Assembly (NCBI GenBank): GCA_001802125.1
Contig: MGZK01000031.1
Span: forward strand, 1 to 58,086
Length of the DNA stretch: 58,086 bases
Direction: 5' to 3'
From: Geobacteraceae bacterium GWC2_55_20
Lineage (GTDB): Bacteria > Desulfobacterota > Desulfuromonadia > Geobacterales > Pseudopelobacteraceae
Shown piece after piece: positions 8,548 to 18,860 of the stretch. Position 1 is the stretch's first letter, and every line of letters starts with the position of its first letter. A program made the position numbers and the translations under genes. Below the pieces are notes generated by a model. The model saw nothing but the letters and a program-made list of their open reading frames with translations. It ran no database searches and was not told the origin of the DNA.

Positions 8548-10374
8548 ATGAAACTTCAGGAAATTGAAAACTCACTTCTGTCGGAAGACGAGGAAATACG
8601 GCGTTCGGCGCTTAAATCGCTTAAGGGTGTTTCCTTGAATGATTCCCTGGCTATTGTCATAACTGCCATGGGTGATGCAAGCTGGCGAGTTCGCAAGGAA
8701 GCGGTTGAAATTTTTATCTGCTCCGCGCCCGATGAAGCATCAATCGAAAAACTGCTTGAACTTCTCAGAAATGAAGATAATGCCGGCCTGAGAAATTCCG
8801 CTGCCGAAGCTGTTATCCGGCTTGGTTCCTCCGTTGCGGTTCCATTGATCAAAAAGGTTCAGGATGCGGACACCGATGTCAGGAAGTTTATTATTGATGT
8901 TATGGGCGCCATAGGAGATCCGGTCTTTGTCCAGCCACTGTTGAATGCGTTGAATGACTCCGATGTGAATGTAGCATCGGCCGCGGCCGAACATCTCGGC
9001 GCACTGGGGGACTCCAATGCAACAACGTCACTGGTAAACGCAATTGTCTCCAACGAATCGGTTCTGTTCAGATTCAGCGCACTTGAGGCCCTGGGCAAAC
9101 TCGCTCCGAGCGGATCCGTGCCGGATGAGATTCTTCAGCTTGCGGATCAGGATATTCTCCGCAAAGCTGTTTATGACTATCTGGGGAATACTTCCGATGT
9201 AAAGTCCGTATTATTTCTGTTGTGCGGTTTATCATGCCGGCAAAAGAGCGCTCGCGCCGCGGCAATAAAAGCCCTTTTCAGAATCAACAACCGCGCTTCC
9301 CATGAAGATCGTAAATTAATCTCGGAGCACTTGAGGGGTATGAGGGGGAGCGATATCGTTCCCGGCCTGTTGGAACTGTTTGATGGCCGTGACGCGGTGC
9401 TTATTGATGCTTTGATCTGGTGCAGTCATGTCACTGGAGATATCAGATTCGTGCCATTGCTTATTGAAACATTTGTTGTTGACCGTTTTGCAGTAGCTGC
9501 ACTATTGTCGCTAAAGTGTTTTGGTCAGGAAGGTGTGGCCGAGATTGTTGCCCGCTATTCCACCTCTGATGAAAATGCCCGTGCTGCCCTTTGTGTGCTG
9601 GTTGGCGAATGTGGTTATGCCGCATACGGTGATATGGTTAAAAGCGCTTTAAAGGACAACTATCCCGGTGTGCGGAAAGCCGCGGCGGTTACTGTCGGTA
9701 AGCTGGGACTGATTTCATCGATACCCGATCTGGTGGAATTAATTGACGATGCAAGTCAGGACGTCTGCTCGGCTGCTGTTGCAAGCCTGCAGGTGTTTGC
9801 CTTGCTCGATCGTGAAACGGTTCTGGGGGTTTCCCGTCGTTTGAGTGACTCCGAAGTGCCGAGCCATCGCCGCTACGCTTCACTTCTGCTTGCCTCGTTG
9901 GGCGAAAGCGAACGGTTGCTGTTGTTGGTCAATGATGAAGATCCCCAGGTACGCAGGGCAGCCGTGTCCGCGATTGGAACACTGAATGCCGGAACTGTGT
10001 CCCAGGTATTGAAAATGGCTCTGGCGGATGAATGCCCGGATGTTCGCATAGCCGCGGCCGGCGCTCTGGGGCAGATGAAGGAAAAGAGCGCCATCGAGGA
10101 TTTGGAAAAAGCACTTGAAGACGAGGATGCCTGGGTACAGTGTGCCGCCATGAAAGCAATTAATATGATTGCCCCGGAAAGCACCATGGAGATAGTAAAG
10201 CGACTTGGCGAGCGTGTTGAAGGATTGCTGATGATTACATGCCTCCAGATGCTGGAGTCAATCTGTACACCGGAAGCTTTGACCTTCATTAAGCAAGCGC
10301 TTGAGAGCAGAGATCCCGATGTTGTGCGCCAGGCCCGCATGTCTCTGGAAATCCATAGTACAAAAAACAATTAG
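8548..10374 (+). CDS. HEAT-repeat protein of the Che operon
   Basis: The 608-residue protein is helical repeats from end to end. About 15 units of roughly 30-38 residues follow the HEAT/PBS-lyase pattern, for example DASWRVRKEAVE, DADTDVRKFIIDVMGAIGD and DEDAWVQCAAMKAI. There is no signal peptide or membrane segment and no catalytic motif, so it is a cytoplasmic scaffold or adaptor. It sits between cheW and cheR, 8 bases before the latter, in the same operon. HEAT proteins bound to Che pathways are known from genome context in deltaproteobacteria, but I know of no partner. The start is the ATG 10 bases after GGAG. Confidence 0.88.
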   Translation: MKLQEIENSLLSEDEEIRRSALKSLKGVSLNDSLAIVITAMGDASWRVRKEAVEIFICSAPDEASIEKLLELLRNEDNAGLRNSAAEAVIRLGSSVAVPLIKKVQDADTDVRKFIIDVMGAIGDPVFVQPLLNALNDSDVNVASAAAEHLGALGDSNATTSLVNAIVSNESVLFRFSALEALGKLAPSGSVPDEILQLADQDILRKAVYDYLGNTSDVKSVLFLLCGLSCRQKSARAAAIKALFRINNRASHEDRKLISEHLRGMRGSDIVPGLLELFDGRDAVLIDALIWCSHVTGDIRFVPLLIETFVVDRFAVAALLSLKCFGQEGVAEIVARYSTSDENARAALCVLVGECGYAAYGDMVKSALKDNYPGVRKAAAVTVGKLGLISSIPDLVELIDDASQDVCSAAVASLQVFALLDRETVLGVSRRLSDSEVPSHRRYASLLLASLGESERLLLLVNDEDPQVRRAAVSAIGTLNAGTVSQVLKMALADECPDVRIAAAGALGQMKEKSAIEDLEKALEDEDAWVQCAAMKAINMIAPESTMEIVKRLGERVEGLLMITCLQMLESICTPEALTFIKQALESRDPDVVRQARMSLEIHSTKNN

Positions 10375-10381
10375 GGTATCC

Positions 10382-11260
10382 ATGTCTTTTAACTTTTCAA
10401 ATGGACACACGATGTCCGATGACGAATTCTGCCTGCTCCGTGATTGTATCTATGGTCACTGCGGTATCTATTTCGATTCAGACTCCAAATATATACTGGA
10501 AAAACGTCTTTCCGGACGCTTGAACGATCTAAATCTCCTGTCATTCTACGACTATTATCATTATTTAAAGTACAACCGTAATAAAGATCAGGAACTGATG
10601 GATATTATGGATGTGCTTACGACAAATGAAACCTATTTTTTCCGCGAATCATTTCAGTTGAAGGCATTTACGGATGAGATCATTCCAGAAATCATAAAAA
10701 TCAAGGGTGCCAGGGGCAATCGTTCGTTGCGCATCTGGAGCGCCGGCTGCTCAACCGGTGAAGAGCCGTATACAATCGCGATGCTGTTGAGCAGTATTCC
10801 GGAACTCAAGGGTTGGAATATTGAAATAATCGGTACGGATATAAGTCAAAGAGTTCTGCAGCATGCCAGGCGTGCCGTTTACGGCAAGGCATCGTTCCGT
10901 ACCACGGAAGACCATTACCTGCGGAGTTTCTTCATACCCCAGGAAGATGGTTACAAAGTAAATGATTCAATCCGTAAACTGGTAACAATCAGTCATCTCA
11001 ATTTATTTGACACCGGCCGCATGAACATGCTCGGCAAGATGGATATCATCTTCTGTCGTAATGTGATCATCTATTTCGACCGGGCCGCCAAAAAACGGGT
11101 TGTGGAGTCCTTCCACAATGCATTGTACGACGGTGGTTTCCTGCTTTTGGGGCATTCGGAATCTTTGATGAATGTCACTACACTCTTTACGTTGCGGCAT
11201 TTTAAAAACGACATGATTTATCAAAAGCCGGATCGGGTGTTTCCCGGGGGGGCCCTATGA
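10382..11260 (+). CDS. cheR: chemoreceptor methyltransferase CheR
   Basis: This is a 292-residue CheR. It has an N-terminal all-helical domain ([20 protein letters not shown]), then a SAM-dependent methyltransferase with motif [17 protein letters not shown], and [17 protein letters not shown] as the later conserved block. CheR methylates glutamates of receptors. The frame is open 27 codons upstream within the HEAT gene; the ATG at 10382 gives the usual family start. The stop overlaps cheB by 4 bases. Its presence implies methyl-accepting receptors encoded outside this window. Confidence 0.96.
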   Translation: MSFNFSNGHTMSDDEFCLLRDCIYGHCGIYFDSDSKYILEKRLSGRLNDLNLLSFYDYYHYLKYNRNKDQELMDIMDVLTTNETYFFRESFQLKAFTDEIIPEIIKIKGARGNRSLRIWSAGCSTGEEPYTIAMLLSSIPELKGWNIEIIGTDISQRVLQHARRAVYGKASFRTTEDHYLRSFFIPQEDGYKVNDSIRKLVTISHLNLFDTGRMNMLGKMDIIFCRNVIIYFDRAAKKRVVESFHNALYDGGFLLLGHSESLMNVTTLFTLRHFKNDMIYQKPDRVFPGGAL

Positions 11261-12324
11261 AAAGAATCAGGGTCGTTGTTGTTGATGATTCCGCGTTCAG
11301 CAGGCGCAGCATTACCAAGATGCTCGAAGATATGCCGGCCATAGAGGTTGTGGGGTATGCAACAAACGGTGAGGAAGGGATTCAAAAGGTAATTGCACTT
11401 AAGCCGGATCTGGTTACCCTGGACCTTGAGATGCCCAAGATGGATGGATTCACACTATTGCGTATCCTGACCACCCGTTTTTCGCTTCCTGTAATTGTAG
11501 TGAGCGCTTTGAGCGAAGCAGACAAGGTTTTTAAGGCATTGGAGCTGGGTGCTCTTGACTTTGTCGCAAAACCGAGCGGTACCGCTTCAATTGACCTGCT
11601 TTCAATCAAGGAGGATCTGCAGAAGAAAGTGCTCCAGATGGTGTCATGGAAACCGGGTGGGGCGTTGCGTACCAGATCCATTGCAGAGCCCGAACCACCG
11701 GTGATAAACATATCTCATACCGGTATAATCCCCATGGTAAAAAGCCAGACTATTGATATCGTGGCGATAGGCTCATCGACAGGAGGACCGCCGGCGCTTC
11801 AGCAGATATTTTCCGCATTCAAGCATAAATATCCATTTTCCATCGTTGTGTCCCAGCACATGCCTTCCGGATTTACCAGGGCGTTTGCCGACCGCCTCAA
11901 CAGGAGTTCGGTGTTTGATGTAAAGGAAGCGGCTGATGGTGATCTGGTTCTTCCGGGAAGGGTTCTGATTGCTCCCGGCGGCAAAAATATGATCTTTGAA
12001 GTTATCGGAAGCCAGGTGACTGCGCGAATTGTTGAACCGTCTGACGAAGACCGCTATGTGCCTTCGGTTGATGTGATGCTGGAATCCTGCTCCGGTATCT
12101 ATAGAAAACGGGTGGCAGCGGTAATTCTGACCGGCATGGGTAACGATGGCAGTCGCGGGGTTTGCGCGATCAAGAAAAACGGCGGTTATGTCATAGCAGA
12201 GTCGGAAGAGAGCGCGGTTGTTTATGGAATGCCGCGCGAAGCGGTTGCCACCGGCGTGGTAGACCGTGTGGTACCGTTACAGCGCGTCTCAAGTGAAATC
12301 ATCATGCATGGTGGATTAGCCTGA
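11257..12324 (+). CDS. cheB: chemotaxis methylesterase/glutamine deamidase CheB
   Basis: This 355-residue, two-domain CheB has a receiver with D10-D11, D56 in [13 protein letters not shown] and K105. A linker leads to a methylesterase domain whose catalytic triad is visible: S174 in IGSSTGG, H201 in VSQHMPSGF and D297 in TGMGNDG. Phosphorylation by CheA activates removal of receptor methyl groups. It closes the chemosensory operon. The next gene, the cytochrome, starts only 39 bases on in the same direction with no obvious terminator between, so read-through into it is likely. Confidence 0.97.
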   Translation: MKRIRVVVVDDSAFSRRSITKMLEDMPAIEVVGYATNGEEGIQKVIALKPDLVTLDLEMPKMDGFTLLRILTTRFSLPVIVVSALSEADKVFKALELGALDFVAKPSGTASIDLLSIKEDLQKKVLQMVSWKPGGALRTRSIAEPEPPVINISHTGIIPMVKSQTIDIVAIGSSTGGPPALQQIFSAFKHKYPFSIVVSQHMPSGFTRAFADRLNRSSVFDVKEAADGDLVLPGRVLIAPGGKNMIFEVIGSQVTARIVEPSDEDRYVPSVDVMLESCSGIYRKRVAAVILTGMGNDGSRGVCAIKKNGGYVIAESEESAVVYGMPREAVATGVVDRVVPLQRVSSEIIMHGGLA

Positions 12325-12363
12325 TTTTGTTCAGGCTCTTTTCGTGTTTGGAAAGGTTAAAGG

Positions 12364-14523
12364 ATGAACGTGTCACTAATCATGGTCGTGCTTGGAATCC
12401 TGCTGACAGCTCCGGTTTGTCTGCATGCGGATTTCATGAAGACCATATATTTCAATTCCACTAACGCCGGCAAAGTACCGTTTGAACACGAAAACCACCT
12501 TCGTAATACCGGTAATAACTGTTCCGCCTGCCATAACAGCATCTATCATATTTTACGTAAAAACAACGCCGTGGTGACGATGGCCGAGATGGAAAAAGGC
12601 AAGTCATGCGGCGCCTGCCATAATAAAAGCAATCCCCGTACGCCGCAACTCAGCAGCTGCTCCACTTGTCATCCGGTTGATGCGGTAACGATTACGATCC
12701 CTGATTTCGGAGCACTTGTATTCAGTCATAAAAAACACCTGGGCATGTACAGTTGCGCTGATTGTCATGACGGGCTGTTCAAGACCAACCGGAGTAATCC
12801 TCATTACTCGATGCTGCAGATGGAGCAGGGTAAGTCCTGTGGAAGCTGTCATGAAGGCAAAACAGCATTCTCGGTCAAGGGTGACTGTGTCAAATGCCAT
12901 CAGGTCGGAGACATTACGCTGGCCGGAGGTTCGCTTTTCGGTCACAAAGTGCATCTAGACATGTCGTTTTCCTGTTCGGATTGTCACAACAAGCTTTTTA
13001 TCCCCGGACCAAACCGGGTAAGTCAGACGATGCTTGACATGGAAAAAGGGAAATCCTGTGGCGCGTGCCACGATGGTAAAACTGCCTTTTCGGTTAAAGG
13101 CGACTGTCAAAAATGTCATAAGAATGTGAAGAATATCTCTTTCAAGGCGTTTAATGCCAGCTTCAGCCATACTTCGCACCTCGGTTTTTTCAAGTGTGAT
13201 GAATGCCACAGTGCGATTTTTATCGGGGGAACCCGCAGTACACGGTTTACGATGCCGGATATGGAGAAGGGCAAGTCTTGTGGTGCCTGTCACGATACTA
13301 AGAGCGCATTCGGGGTTACCGGAAATTGCGAAAAATGCCACATCGGTAATCCTGCTGATGTTACATTTTCCATAAAAAATGCCGGGAAGGTTTTATTCAA
13401 CCACACCCGGCACCGCTCTCTGTTTGCTTGTGGTGATTGTCACAACGCTATAGTTGGCTCCGGAAGTTCTTCAAGACGTTACAGCATGGCTGAAATGGAT
13501 AAAGGAATGTCTTGCGGCGCGTGCCATGACGGCAAAACCGCTTTTGGTGTCAAGCAATGTGGTAAATGCCATGCTGTTAAAGAAATACTGTTTTCGAATG
13601 ACGCGCGTTTCAACCATGACCGGCATTTGACGGTTTACTCCTGCAACGATTGCCATAACCAGCCCTATAATGCCGGACCTGACAATAACCGCGTAACCAT
13701 GGCCCAGATGGAAAAGGGCGCATCATGCGGGAGTTGCCATGACGGCTCAACTGTGTTCAGTGTCAAGGGCGATTGCGAGAAATGCCATAAATCCACCGTG
13801 GATGTTACGTTCAAAGTGAAAGAAACCGGGGATACCACCTTTGGGCATGCCGTGCATGTGCCCATGTTCAAATGCACCGAATGTCATAACGGCATATTCA
13901 TTGCCGGAAAATCAAGCAAGCGTAACAGCATGGCTTCGATGGAAGCGGGAAACTCCTGCGGCGCATGTCATGACGGCAAGACGGCCTTCGGGGTCAAGGC
14001 TGATTGTCAGAAGTGCCATGTTGTGAAACAGGTCCACTTCCGTCCCGGTAGTGCGGTGTTCAGTCATACCCCGCATATCGCCGCCTACGGTTGCAAGGAT
14101 TGTCATCCGGCTCTCTACACCCCCGGACCTGGAAACAAACGTTTCAGCATGAACCAGATGGAACAGGGCAAATCCTGTGGCAGTTGTCATGACGACAGCA
14201 CCGCTTTCGGAGTCAAGTCCAATTGCCAGAAATGCCATCCGTCCAACCCCAGGACGATTCGCTACGAGCTTTCACCCAATACCGGAAATGTGGAGTTCAG
14301 CCATAAACCGCATTCTGAAAAAGGATATGTCTGCACTGACTGTCATTACAAAGTAGTCCCCTCCGGAAATTCCGATAAACGCTGGGTGATGAAAGAGATG
14401 GATCAGGGGAAATTCTGCGGAGTTTGTCACGGGTTCAGCATGGCATTCAGTGTCAAGGACCCGGCCGCCTGTGAGCGTTGTCACCAGAAGGAATCCGACT
14501 GGCGTCCCCAGCAAATGCAATAG
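12364..14523 (+). CDS. periplasmic 27-haem c-type cytochrome (nine tri-haem units)
   Basis: The 719-residue protein has a Sec signal peptide (MNVSLIMVVLGILLTAPVCLHA) and then 27 CXXCH haem-binding motifs by direct count, or one per about 26 residues. They fall in nine similar units of roughly 75 residues, each with a leading FSHxxH axial-histidine motif, then CxxCH, CG[AS]CH and CxKCH. CG[AS]CHDGKTAF and KGDCQKCH recur nearly unchanged. Each unit resembles a cytochrome c7 domain, so the protein is a concatenated c7 nanowire-like chain. Such proteins carry electrons across the periplasm in metal-reducing Geobacter. No lipobox or beta-barrel is seen. It lies between cheB and leuS. Confidence 0.95.
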   Translation: MNVSLIMVVLGILLTAPVCLHADFMKTIYFNSTNAGKVPFEHENHLRNTGNNCSACHNSIYHILRKNNAVVTMAEMEKGKSCGACHNKSNPRTPQLSSCSTCHPVDAVTITIPDFGALVFSHKKHLGMYSCADCHDGLFKTNRSNPHYSMLQMEQGKSCGSCHEGKTAFSVKGDCVKCHQVGDITLAGGSLFGHKVHLDMSFSCSDCHNKLFIPGPNRVSQTMLDMEKGKSCGACHDGKTAFSVKGDCQKCHKNVKNISFKAFNASFSHTSHLGFFKCDECHSAIFIGGTRSTRFTMPDMEKGKSCGACHDTKSAFGVTGNCEKCHIGNPADVTFSIKNAGKVLFNHTRHRSLFACGDCHNAIVGSGSSSRRYSMAEMDKGMSCGACHDGKTAFGVKQCGKCHAVKEILFSNDARFNHDRHLTVYSCNDCHNQPYNAGPDNNRVTMAQMEKGASCGSCHDGSTVFSVKGDCEKCHKSTVDVTFKVKETGDTTFGHAVHVPMFKCTECHNGIFIAGKSSKRNSMASMEAGNSCGACHDGKTAFGVKADCQKCHVVKQVHFRPGSAVFSHTPHIAAYGCKDCHPALYTPGPGNKRFSMNQMEQGKSCGSCHDDSTAFGVKSNCQKCHPSNPRTIRYELSPNTGNVEFSHKPHSEKGYVCTDCHYKVVPSGNSDKRWVMKEMDQGKFCGVCHGFSMAFSVKDPAACERCHQKESDWRPQQMQ

Positions 14524-14559
14524 AAACTTATTATTAAACCGTGGAGAAAGGAATACGCC

Positions 14560-17031
14560 GTGGAAGAGAAGTACTCGCCGAAAGATATTGAACAGAAATG
14601 GCAGATGAACTGGGAGAGCGAAAAAACCTTCAAGGCCAGGGAAGATAAGAATAAAGAGAAGTATTACCTGCTGGAGATGTTTCCATATCCGTCCGGCCGT
14701 ATCCACATGGGCCATGTCAGAAACTATTCGATCGGTGATGTTATCGGACGTTTCAAGCGGATGAGGGGCTTCAATGTACTGCATCCGATGGGATGGGACG
14801 CCTTTGGAATGCCGGCGGAAAACGCGGCAATCCAGAACAAGAGCCATCCGGCTACTTGGACTTATGAAAACATCGACTATATGCGCAAACAGCTCAAGAA
14901 AATGGGTCTTTCCTATGACTGGGAGCGCGAACTGGCGACCTGTGATCTTGACTATTATCGCTGGGAGCAGAAGATCTTTCTGGAAATGTATTCCCGTGGG
15001 CTGGCATACAAGAAAACCTCTTTTGTCAACTGGTGTCCCAAATGTGAAACGGTTCTGGCCAACGAGCAGGTTGAGGACGGCGGTTGCTGGCGCTGTGACA
15101 GCGAAGTAAACCTGAAGGAACTGGACCAGTGGTTTTTCAGGATCACCGATTATGCCGAGGAGCTGCTGGAAAACACTTTCAAGCTTCCGGGCTGGCCGGA
15201 GAGGGTTCTGGTCATGCAGCGCAACTGGATTGGCAAGAGTTTCGGTTGCGAGATTGATTTTCCGATTGAAAACGGCACTGGAGCGATCCGTGTATTCACT
15301 ACACGGCAGGACACGGTTTTTGGCGCTACCTTCATGTCGCTGGCTCCGGAACATCCGTTGGCAACCGAACTTGCCACTCCGGAGCAGGCCGAGGCGGTAT
15401 CCACCTTTATCGAGAAGATCAAGAAGACCGACCGCATCAAACGTACCGCCGATGACTTCGAAAAAGAGGGCGTGTTTACCGGTTCCTACTGTATCAATCC
15501 CCTGACAAAGGCGCGAATGCCGATTTTTCTGGCCAACTTCGTGCTGATGGATTATGGCACCGGTGCGGTTATGGCTGTGCCGACCCATGATCAGAGGGAT
15601 TTCGAGTTTGCAAAGAAATACGACCTGCCGCTCAAGGTTGTAATCCAGCCGCCTGACACCGCGCTTGAGCCGGCATCCATGCAGCAGGCTTTTACCGAGG
15701 TCGGCATAATGGTAAATTCGGCACAGTTCGACGGCATGCAGAGCGATGCGGCCAAGGAAGCCATAGCCGATTTTCTGCAGGCCGAGGGACATGGCTCGAA
15801 AACGGTCAATTATCGTCTGCGGGACTGGGGCATTTCACGTCAGCGTTACTGGGGCAACCCGATTCCGGTGATCTACTGTGACAGCTGCGGGGTGGTCCCG
15901 GTTCCGGAAAAAGACCTGCCGGTGGTACTGCCCAAGGATGTCGCATTCTCCGGTGAAGGCGGCAGCCCTCTGGCGCGGATGGACTCCTTCGTCAATTGTT
16001 CCTGTCCGAAATGCGGGAAAGCCGCGCGCCGCGAGACAGATACGATGGACACCTTCGTACAGTCCTCCTGGTATTTCCTGAGATACTGCTGCCCGGATTT
16101 CAAGGACGGAATCCTTGACCGTGAACGGGTTGACCACTGGATGTCCGTGGACCAGTATATTGGCGGAATCGAACATGCCGTGCTTCATCTGCTCTATGCC
16201 CGATTCTTTACAAAGGTGCTGCGTGACCTGGGGCATACCGCTGCCGACGAACCTTTCATCAACCTGCTGACCCAGGGGATGGTGATCAAGGACGGGGCCA
16301 AGATGAGCAAATCCAAGGGGAATGTCGTTGATCCGGATGCGCTTATTACAAAGTACGGCGCAGATACGGCCCGAATGTTCTCCCTTTTTGCGGCCCCGCC
16401 GGAAAAAGATCTGGACTGGAACGATCAGGGTGTGGACGGATCATTCCGTTTTCTCAACCGCATCTGGAAGCTGGTGTATGAGCACCTCGACGCCATCAGG
16501 GCAGCAGGCCGGGTGGATGTAGCATCCCTGACTCCGGAAGAGAGAAGCTTGCGCCGGGCGGTGCATAAAACCATCAGAAAGGTAACCGAAGATGTTGAAG
16601 AGCGTTTCCACTTCAATACCGCCATCGCATCGGTAATGGAGCTGCTCAATACACTTCAATCCTATGAACAATCAGCGTCCCGCTCTTCCGCGGTAATGAA
16701 AGAGGCTCTCGAGAGCGTGGTTCTGCTGATGGCGCCGTTCGTGCCCCATATAACCGAAGAGTTATGGCAGCACATGGGCAATACCGTGCCGCTGTCCGGT
16801 ACAGCCTGGCCCGAGTACGATCGGGACGCTGTTGTTGACGAAGAACTACTGGTTGTCGTTCAGGTCAACGGTAAACTGCGCTCGAAAGTCACGGTTGCGG
16901 CCGGAACCGGCGAGGAAGAGCTTAAGGCGCTTGCTCTGACCGATGAGAAAGTGCTGCTGTTCACGGAAGGCAAGACGGTTCGCAAGGTCATCTATGTGCC
17001 GGGCAAGCTTGTCAACATCGTGGTGGGGTAG
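14560..17031 (+). CDS. leuS: leucyl-tRNA synthetase
   Basis: This is an 823-residue class Ia synthetase. The HIGH motif appears as HMGH (residues 49-52, after PYPSGRI) and KMSKS at 581-585. The zinc-binding cysteines NWCPKCETV and an editing domain between them ([14 protein letters not shown]) are present. The GTG start is 8 bases after GGAGAAAGGA. It charges tRNA-Leu and hydrolyses mischarged products. It heads the usual leuS-lptE-holA order of this group. Confidence 0.98.
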   Translation: MEEKYSPKDIEQKWQMNWESEKTFKAREDKNKEKYYLLEMFPYPSGRIHMGHVRNYSIGDVIGRFKRMRGFNVLHPMGWDAFGMPAENAAIQNKSHPATWTYENIDYMRKQLKKMGLSYDWERELATCDLDYYRWEQKIFLEMYSRGLAYKKTSFVNWCPKCETVLANEQVEDGGCWRCDSEVNLKELDQWFFRITDYAEELLENTFKLPGWPERVLVMQRNWIGKSFGCEIDFPIENGTGAIRVFTTRQDTVFGATFMSLAPEHPLATELATPEQAEAVSTFIEKIKKTDRIKRTADDFEKEGVFTGSYCINPLTKARMPIFLANFVLMDYGTGAVMAVPTHDQRDFEFAKKYDLPLKVVIQPPDTALEPASMQQAFTEVGIMVNSAQFDGMQSDAAKEAIADFLQAEGHGSKTVNYRLRDWGISRQRYWGNPIPVIYCDSCGVVPVPEKDLPVVLPKDVAFSGEGGSPLARMDSFVNCSCPKCGKAARRETDTMDTFVQSSWYFLRYCCPDFKDGILDRERVDHWMSVDQYIGGIEHAVLHLLYARFFTKVLRDLGHTAADEPFINLLTQGMVIKDGAKMSKSKGNVVDPDALITKYGADTARMFSLFAAPPEKDLDWNDQGVDGSFRFLNRIWKLVYEHLDAIRAAGRVDVASLTPEERSLRRAVHKTIRKVTEDVEERFHFNTAIASVMELLNTLQSYEQSASRSSAVMKEALESVVLLMAPFVPHITEELWQHMGNTVPLSGTAWPEYDRDAVVDEELLVVVQVNGKLRSKVTVAAGTGEEELKALALTDEKVLLFTEGKTVRKVIYVPGKLVNIVVG

Positions 17032-17035
17032 GGCG

Positions 17036-17560
17036 ATGGCATTCAGAGCGTTTTTCCGTCTGCTGTTGCTCCCGGCCCTGGTATGGGTATTGAGCGGTTG
17101 TGGCTATCAGTTGACCAACTCTGCTTCGGATCGCCTTGTCACCGGTCAGAAAATATGGGTGCCATTCATCGGCAACGAGAGCGTCAGTCCGACCGCCCAG
17201 ACAGTCTTGCGTCGCGCCCTGTATGATGAAAGTCATGCGCTCAGAGGCCTGGTGGCGGCGGATAGCGAGGCATCGGCCGATCTTTTTGTCAAGGGCCGGC
17301 TGGTGTCGTATACCACCAAGGTGGTATCGTACAGTTCGGAGGACAGAGCCCGTGAAATCCGCCTGACGCTGGATGTTGAACTAGAACTGTACCGGCGGGG
17401 TGAGGCTGCCCCGCTCTGGAAAGGCATGCTGCAGGCATCCAAAACTTATCCTACCAATATTAACCTCGCCCTGCAGCGAAATGCCGAGGAAAGCGCCCTT
17501 GAAGCAGCGGCGCACATCATCGCCGGTAAGTTTGTGTCGGCTGTCGAGCAGAACTTTTAA
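17036..17560 (+). CDS. lptE: LPS-assembly lipoprotein LptE
   Basis: This 174-residue protein has a lipoprotein signal peptide ending in the lipobox LSGC (FFRLLLLPALVWVLSGCGYQ), the GCGYQL start common to LptE, and the conserved WVPFIGNES-like strand. LptE plugs the LptD barrel in the outer membrane during lipopolysaccharide insertion. An open frame runs upstream into leuS; the ATG at 17036 is chosen since it gives the signal peptide and lies 4 bases after the leuS stop. The position between leuS and holA is the family's standard location and supports the call. Confidence 0.9.
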   Translation: MAFRAFFRLLLLPALVWVLSGCGYQLTNSASDRLVTGQKIWVPFIGNESVSPTAQTVLRRALYDESHALRGLVAADSEASADLFVKGRLVSYTTKVVSYSSEDRAREIRLTLDVELELYRRGEAAPLWKGMLQASKTYPTNINLALQRNAEESALEAAAHIIAGKFVSAVEQNF

Positions 17561-17562
17561 GC

Positions 17563-18570
17563 ATGACTCCACTGGAATTTGAAACATCGCTTAAAAAAGG
17601 GCATCTCCCCACCGTATGCTATCTGTACGGAGAAGAGCCGTTTCTGGTGGAACGGGCGGTGCGCATGCTGTTGGAGCGGGCCATCGACCATTCGCTCAAG
17701 GATTTCAACCTCAACGTATTCTTCGGAAACGAATCAAAGGGAGTGGATATCCTCGATGCCGCCCAGACATTGCCGATGTTCGCGGATCGACGGGCCGTGC
17801 TGGTAAAACGGGCCGAACTTTTAAAGGCTGATGCGCTTGAAGTTCTGTTGCCCTACATCAAGAATCCGGCCGCTGGTACTTGTTTGATATTGACCGGCAG
17901 CAAAATTGACCAGCGTAAAAAGTTCTTTCTTGAGTTGAAGAAGCATGGGGAACTGATTGAGTATAAACGGCTTTATGATAACAAGCTGGCTGGGTTCATA
18001 CAAGGCGAAGCCAGCGTCCATGGAAAACCGATCGATTCCGCTGCCGCTGAGCTGTTATCGCACCTGATCGGAAACAACCTCCAGGAACTGTCGTCCCAGA
18101 TCGAGAAACTGGTGGTCTACGCCGGTACGAAACCACGCATAACAATCGATGATGTGCGCACCATGTCCAGCAGCAGCAAGGCCTTCAGTGCTTTTGAGCT
18201 TGCAAAATACCTGGGATTGCGTGATCTGCCCAACTCGATCAAGAGTCTGGATGCGCTTTTTCTGAATGGTGAAGAGGCCCCCATGCTGATTGGCGCGTTG
18301 ACACGCCATTTCCGTCAGTTATGGAGAGTCAGGGAGTTGATGGACAAGAAAATGCCCCAGGCCGATATCGGCAAAGAGCTTAACATCCATTCGTTTTTTC
18401 TGGGAGAGACGGTACAGCAGGCCCGTAACTTTTCGCGCAGCGAATTGAGAAATATCTTCAACGAGTTTTACCGGTGCGACATCGAATCCAAATCCGGTGG
18501 CCAGCCATACACGCTGCTGCATGGACTGACAATGACGATTTGTGGAATGAGAAGTCATAGCCCCGCTTAA
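17563..18570 (+). CDS. holA: DNA polymerase III delta subunit
   Basis: This 335-residue HolA has an N-terminal AAA-like fold (CYLYGEEPFLVERAV), a central region with LPMFADRRAVLVKRAE, and the C-terminal clamp-loader domain (ELAKYLGLRDLPNSIKSLD; LIGALTRHFRQLWRV). It opens the beta clamp as part of the clamp loader. It starts 2 bases after the lptE stop. It is the last core gene before the accessory block; the Fic remnant begins within about a dozen bases of its stop codon. Confidence 0.93.
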   Translation: MTPLEFETSLKKGHLPTVCYLYGEEPFLVERAVRMLLERAIDHSLKDFNLNVFFGNESKGVDILDAAQTLPMFADRRAVLVKRAELLKADALEVLLPYIKNPAAGTCLILTGSKIDQRKKFFLELKKHGELIEYKRLYDNKLAGFIQGEASVHGKPIDSAAAELLSHLIGNNLQELSSQIEKLVVYAGTKPRITIDDVRTMSSSSKAFSAFELAKYLGLRDLPNSIKSLDALFLNGEEAPMLIGALTRHFRQLWRVRELMDKKMPQADIGKELNIHSFFLGETVQQARNFSRSELRNIFNEFYRCDIESKSGGQPYTLLHGLTMTICGMRSHSPA

Positions 18571-18581
18571 CCTACCTACCT

Positions 18582-18860
18582 ATGATGAACGCGGAACTTG
18601 TTGCAGCCTGTGTCTGCCGTATCATCATTCCGAGTGTCTACAAAAACGAATACATTGCCTCGCTGAAACTGCCCTCCAACCACAAGGACCCTGCGGTATT
18701 CCCTCGCGTCATGGACGTGGATCAGGATTTCGTCAGCAGAATAGATTTCATCGATCCGGTCTCTGTCCGGCACATTCTGGAGCGCTGGATCGCGTTTGAA
18801 CGATATGCGGATACCGTCAAACTGATGATGCCGTCAAATTTTAACGATAATTATATTTGA
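18582..18860 (+). pseudogene. C-terminal remnant of a Fic-family protein
   Basis: This 92-residue frame begins abruptly at MMNAELVAACVCRIIIPSVY, which matches the part of Fic-domain AMP-transferases that follows the catalytic HPFxDGNGR motif (typically MNAELVAAGQCRIIIPTVYR). The catalytic motif and all the N-terminal part are missing, and holA ends 11 bases upstream, so the gene is a truncated leftover. In-frame upstream codons before the ATG do not continue the homology. The stop codon overlaps the -35 box of the hipBA promoter. It could still be transcribed, but a folded functional product is unlikely. Confidence 0.75.

Noticed and set aside
14272-15792. 506-residue open frame on the minus strand opposite leuS and the cytochrome end
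   Set aside because: It is a shadow of leuS codon bias, with no recognisable domain, and spans the end of one real gene and the start of another.
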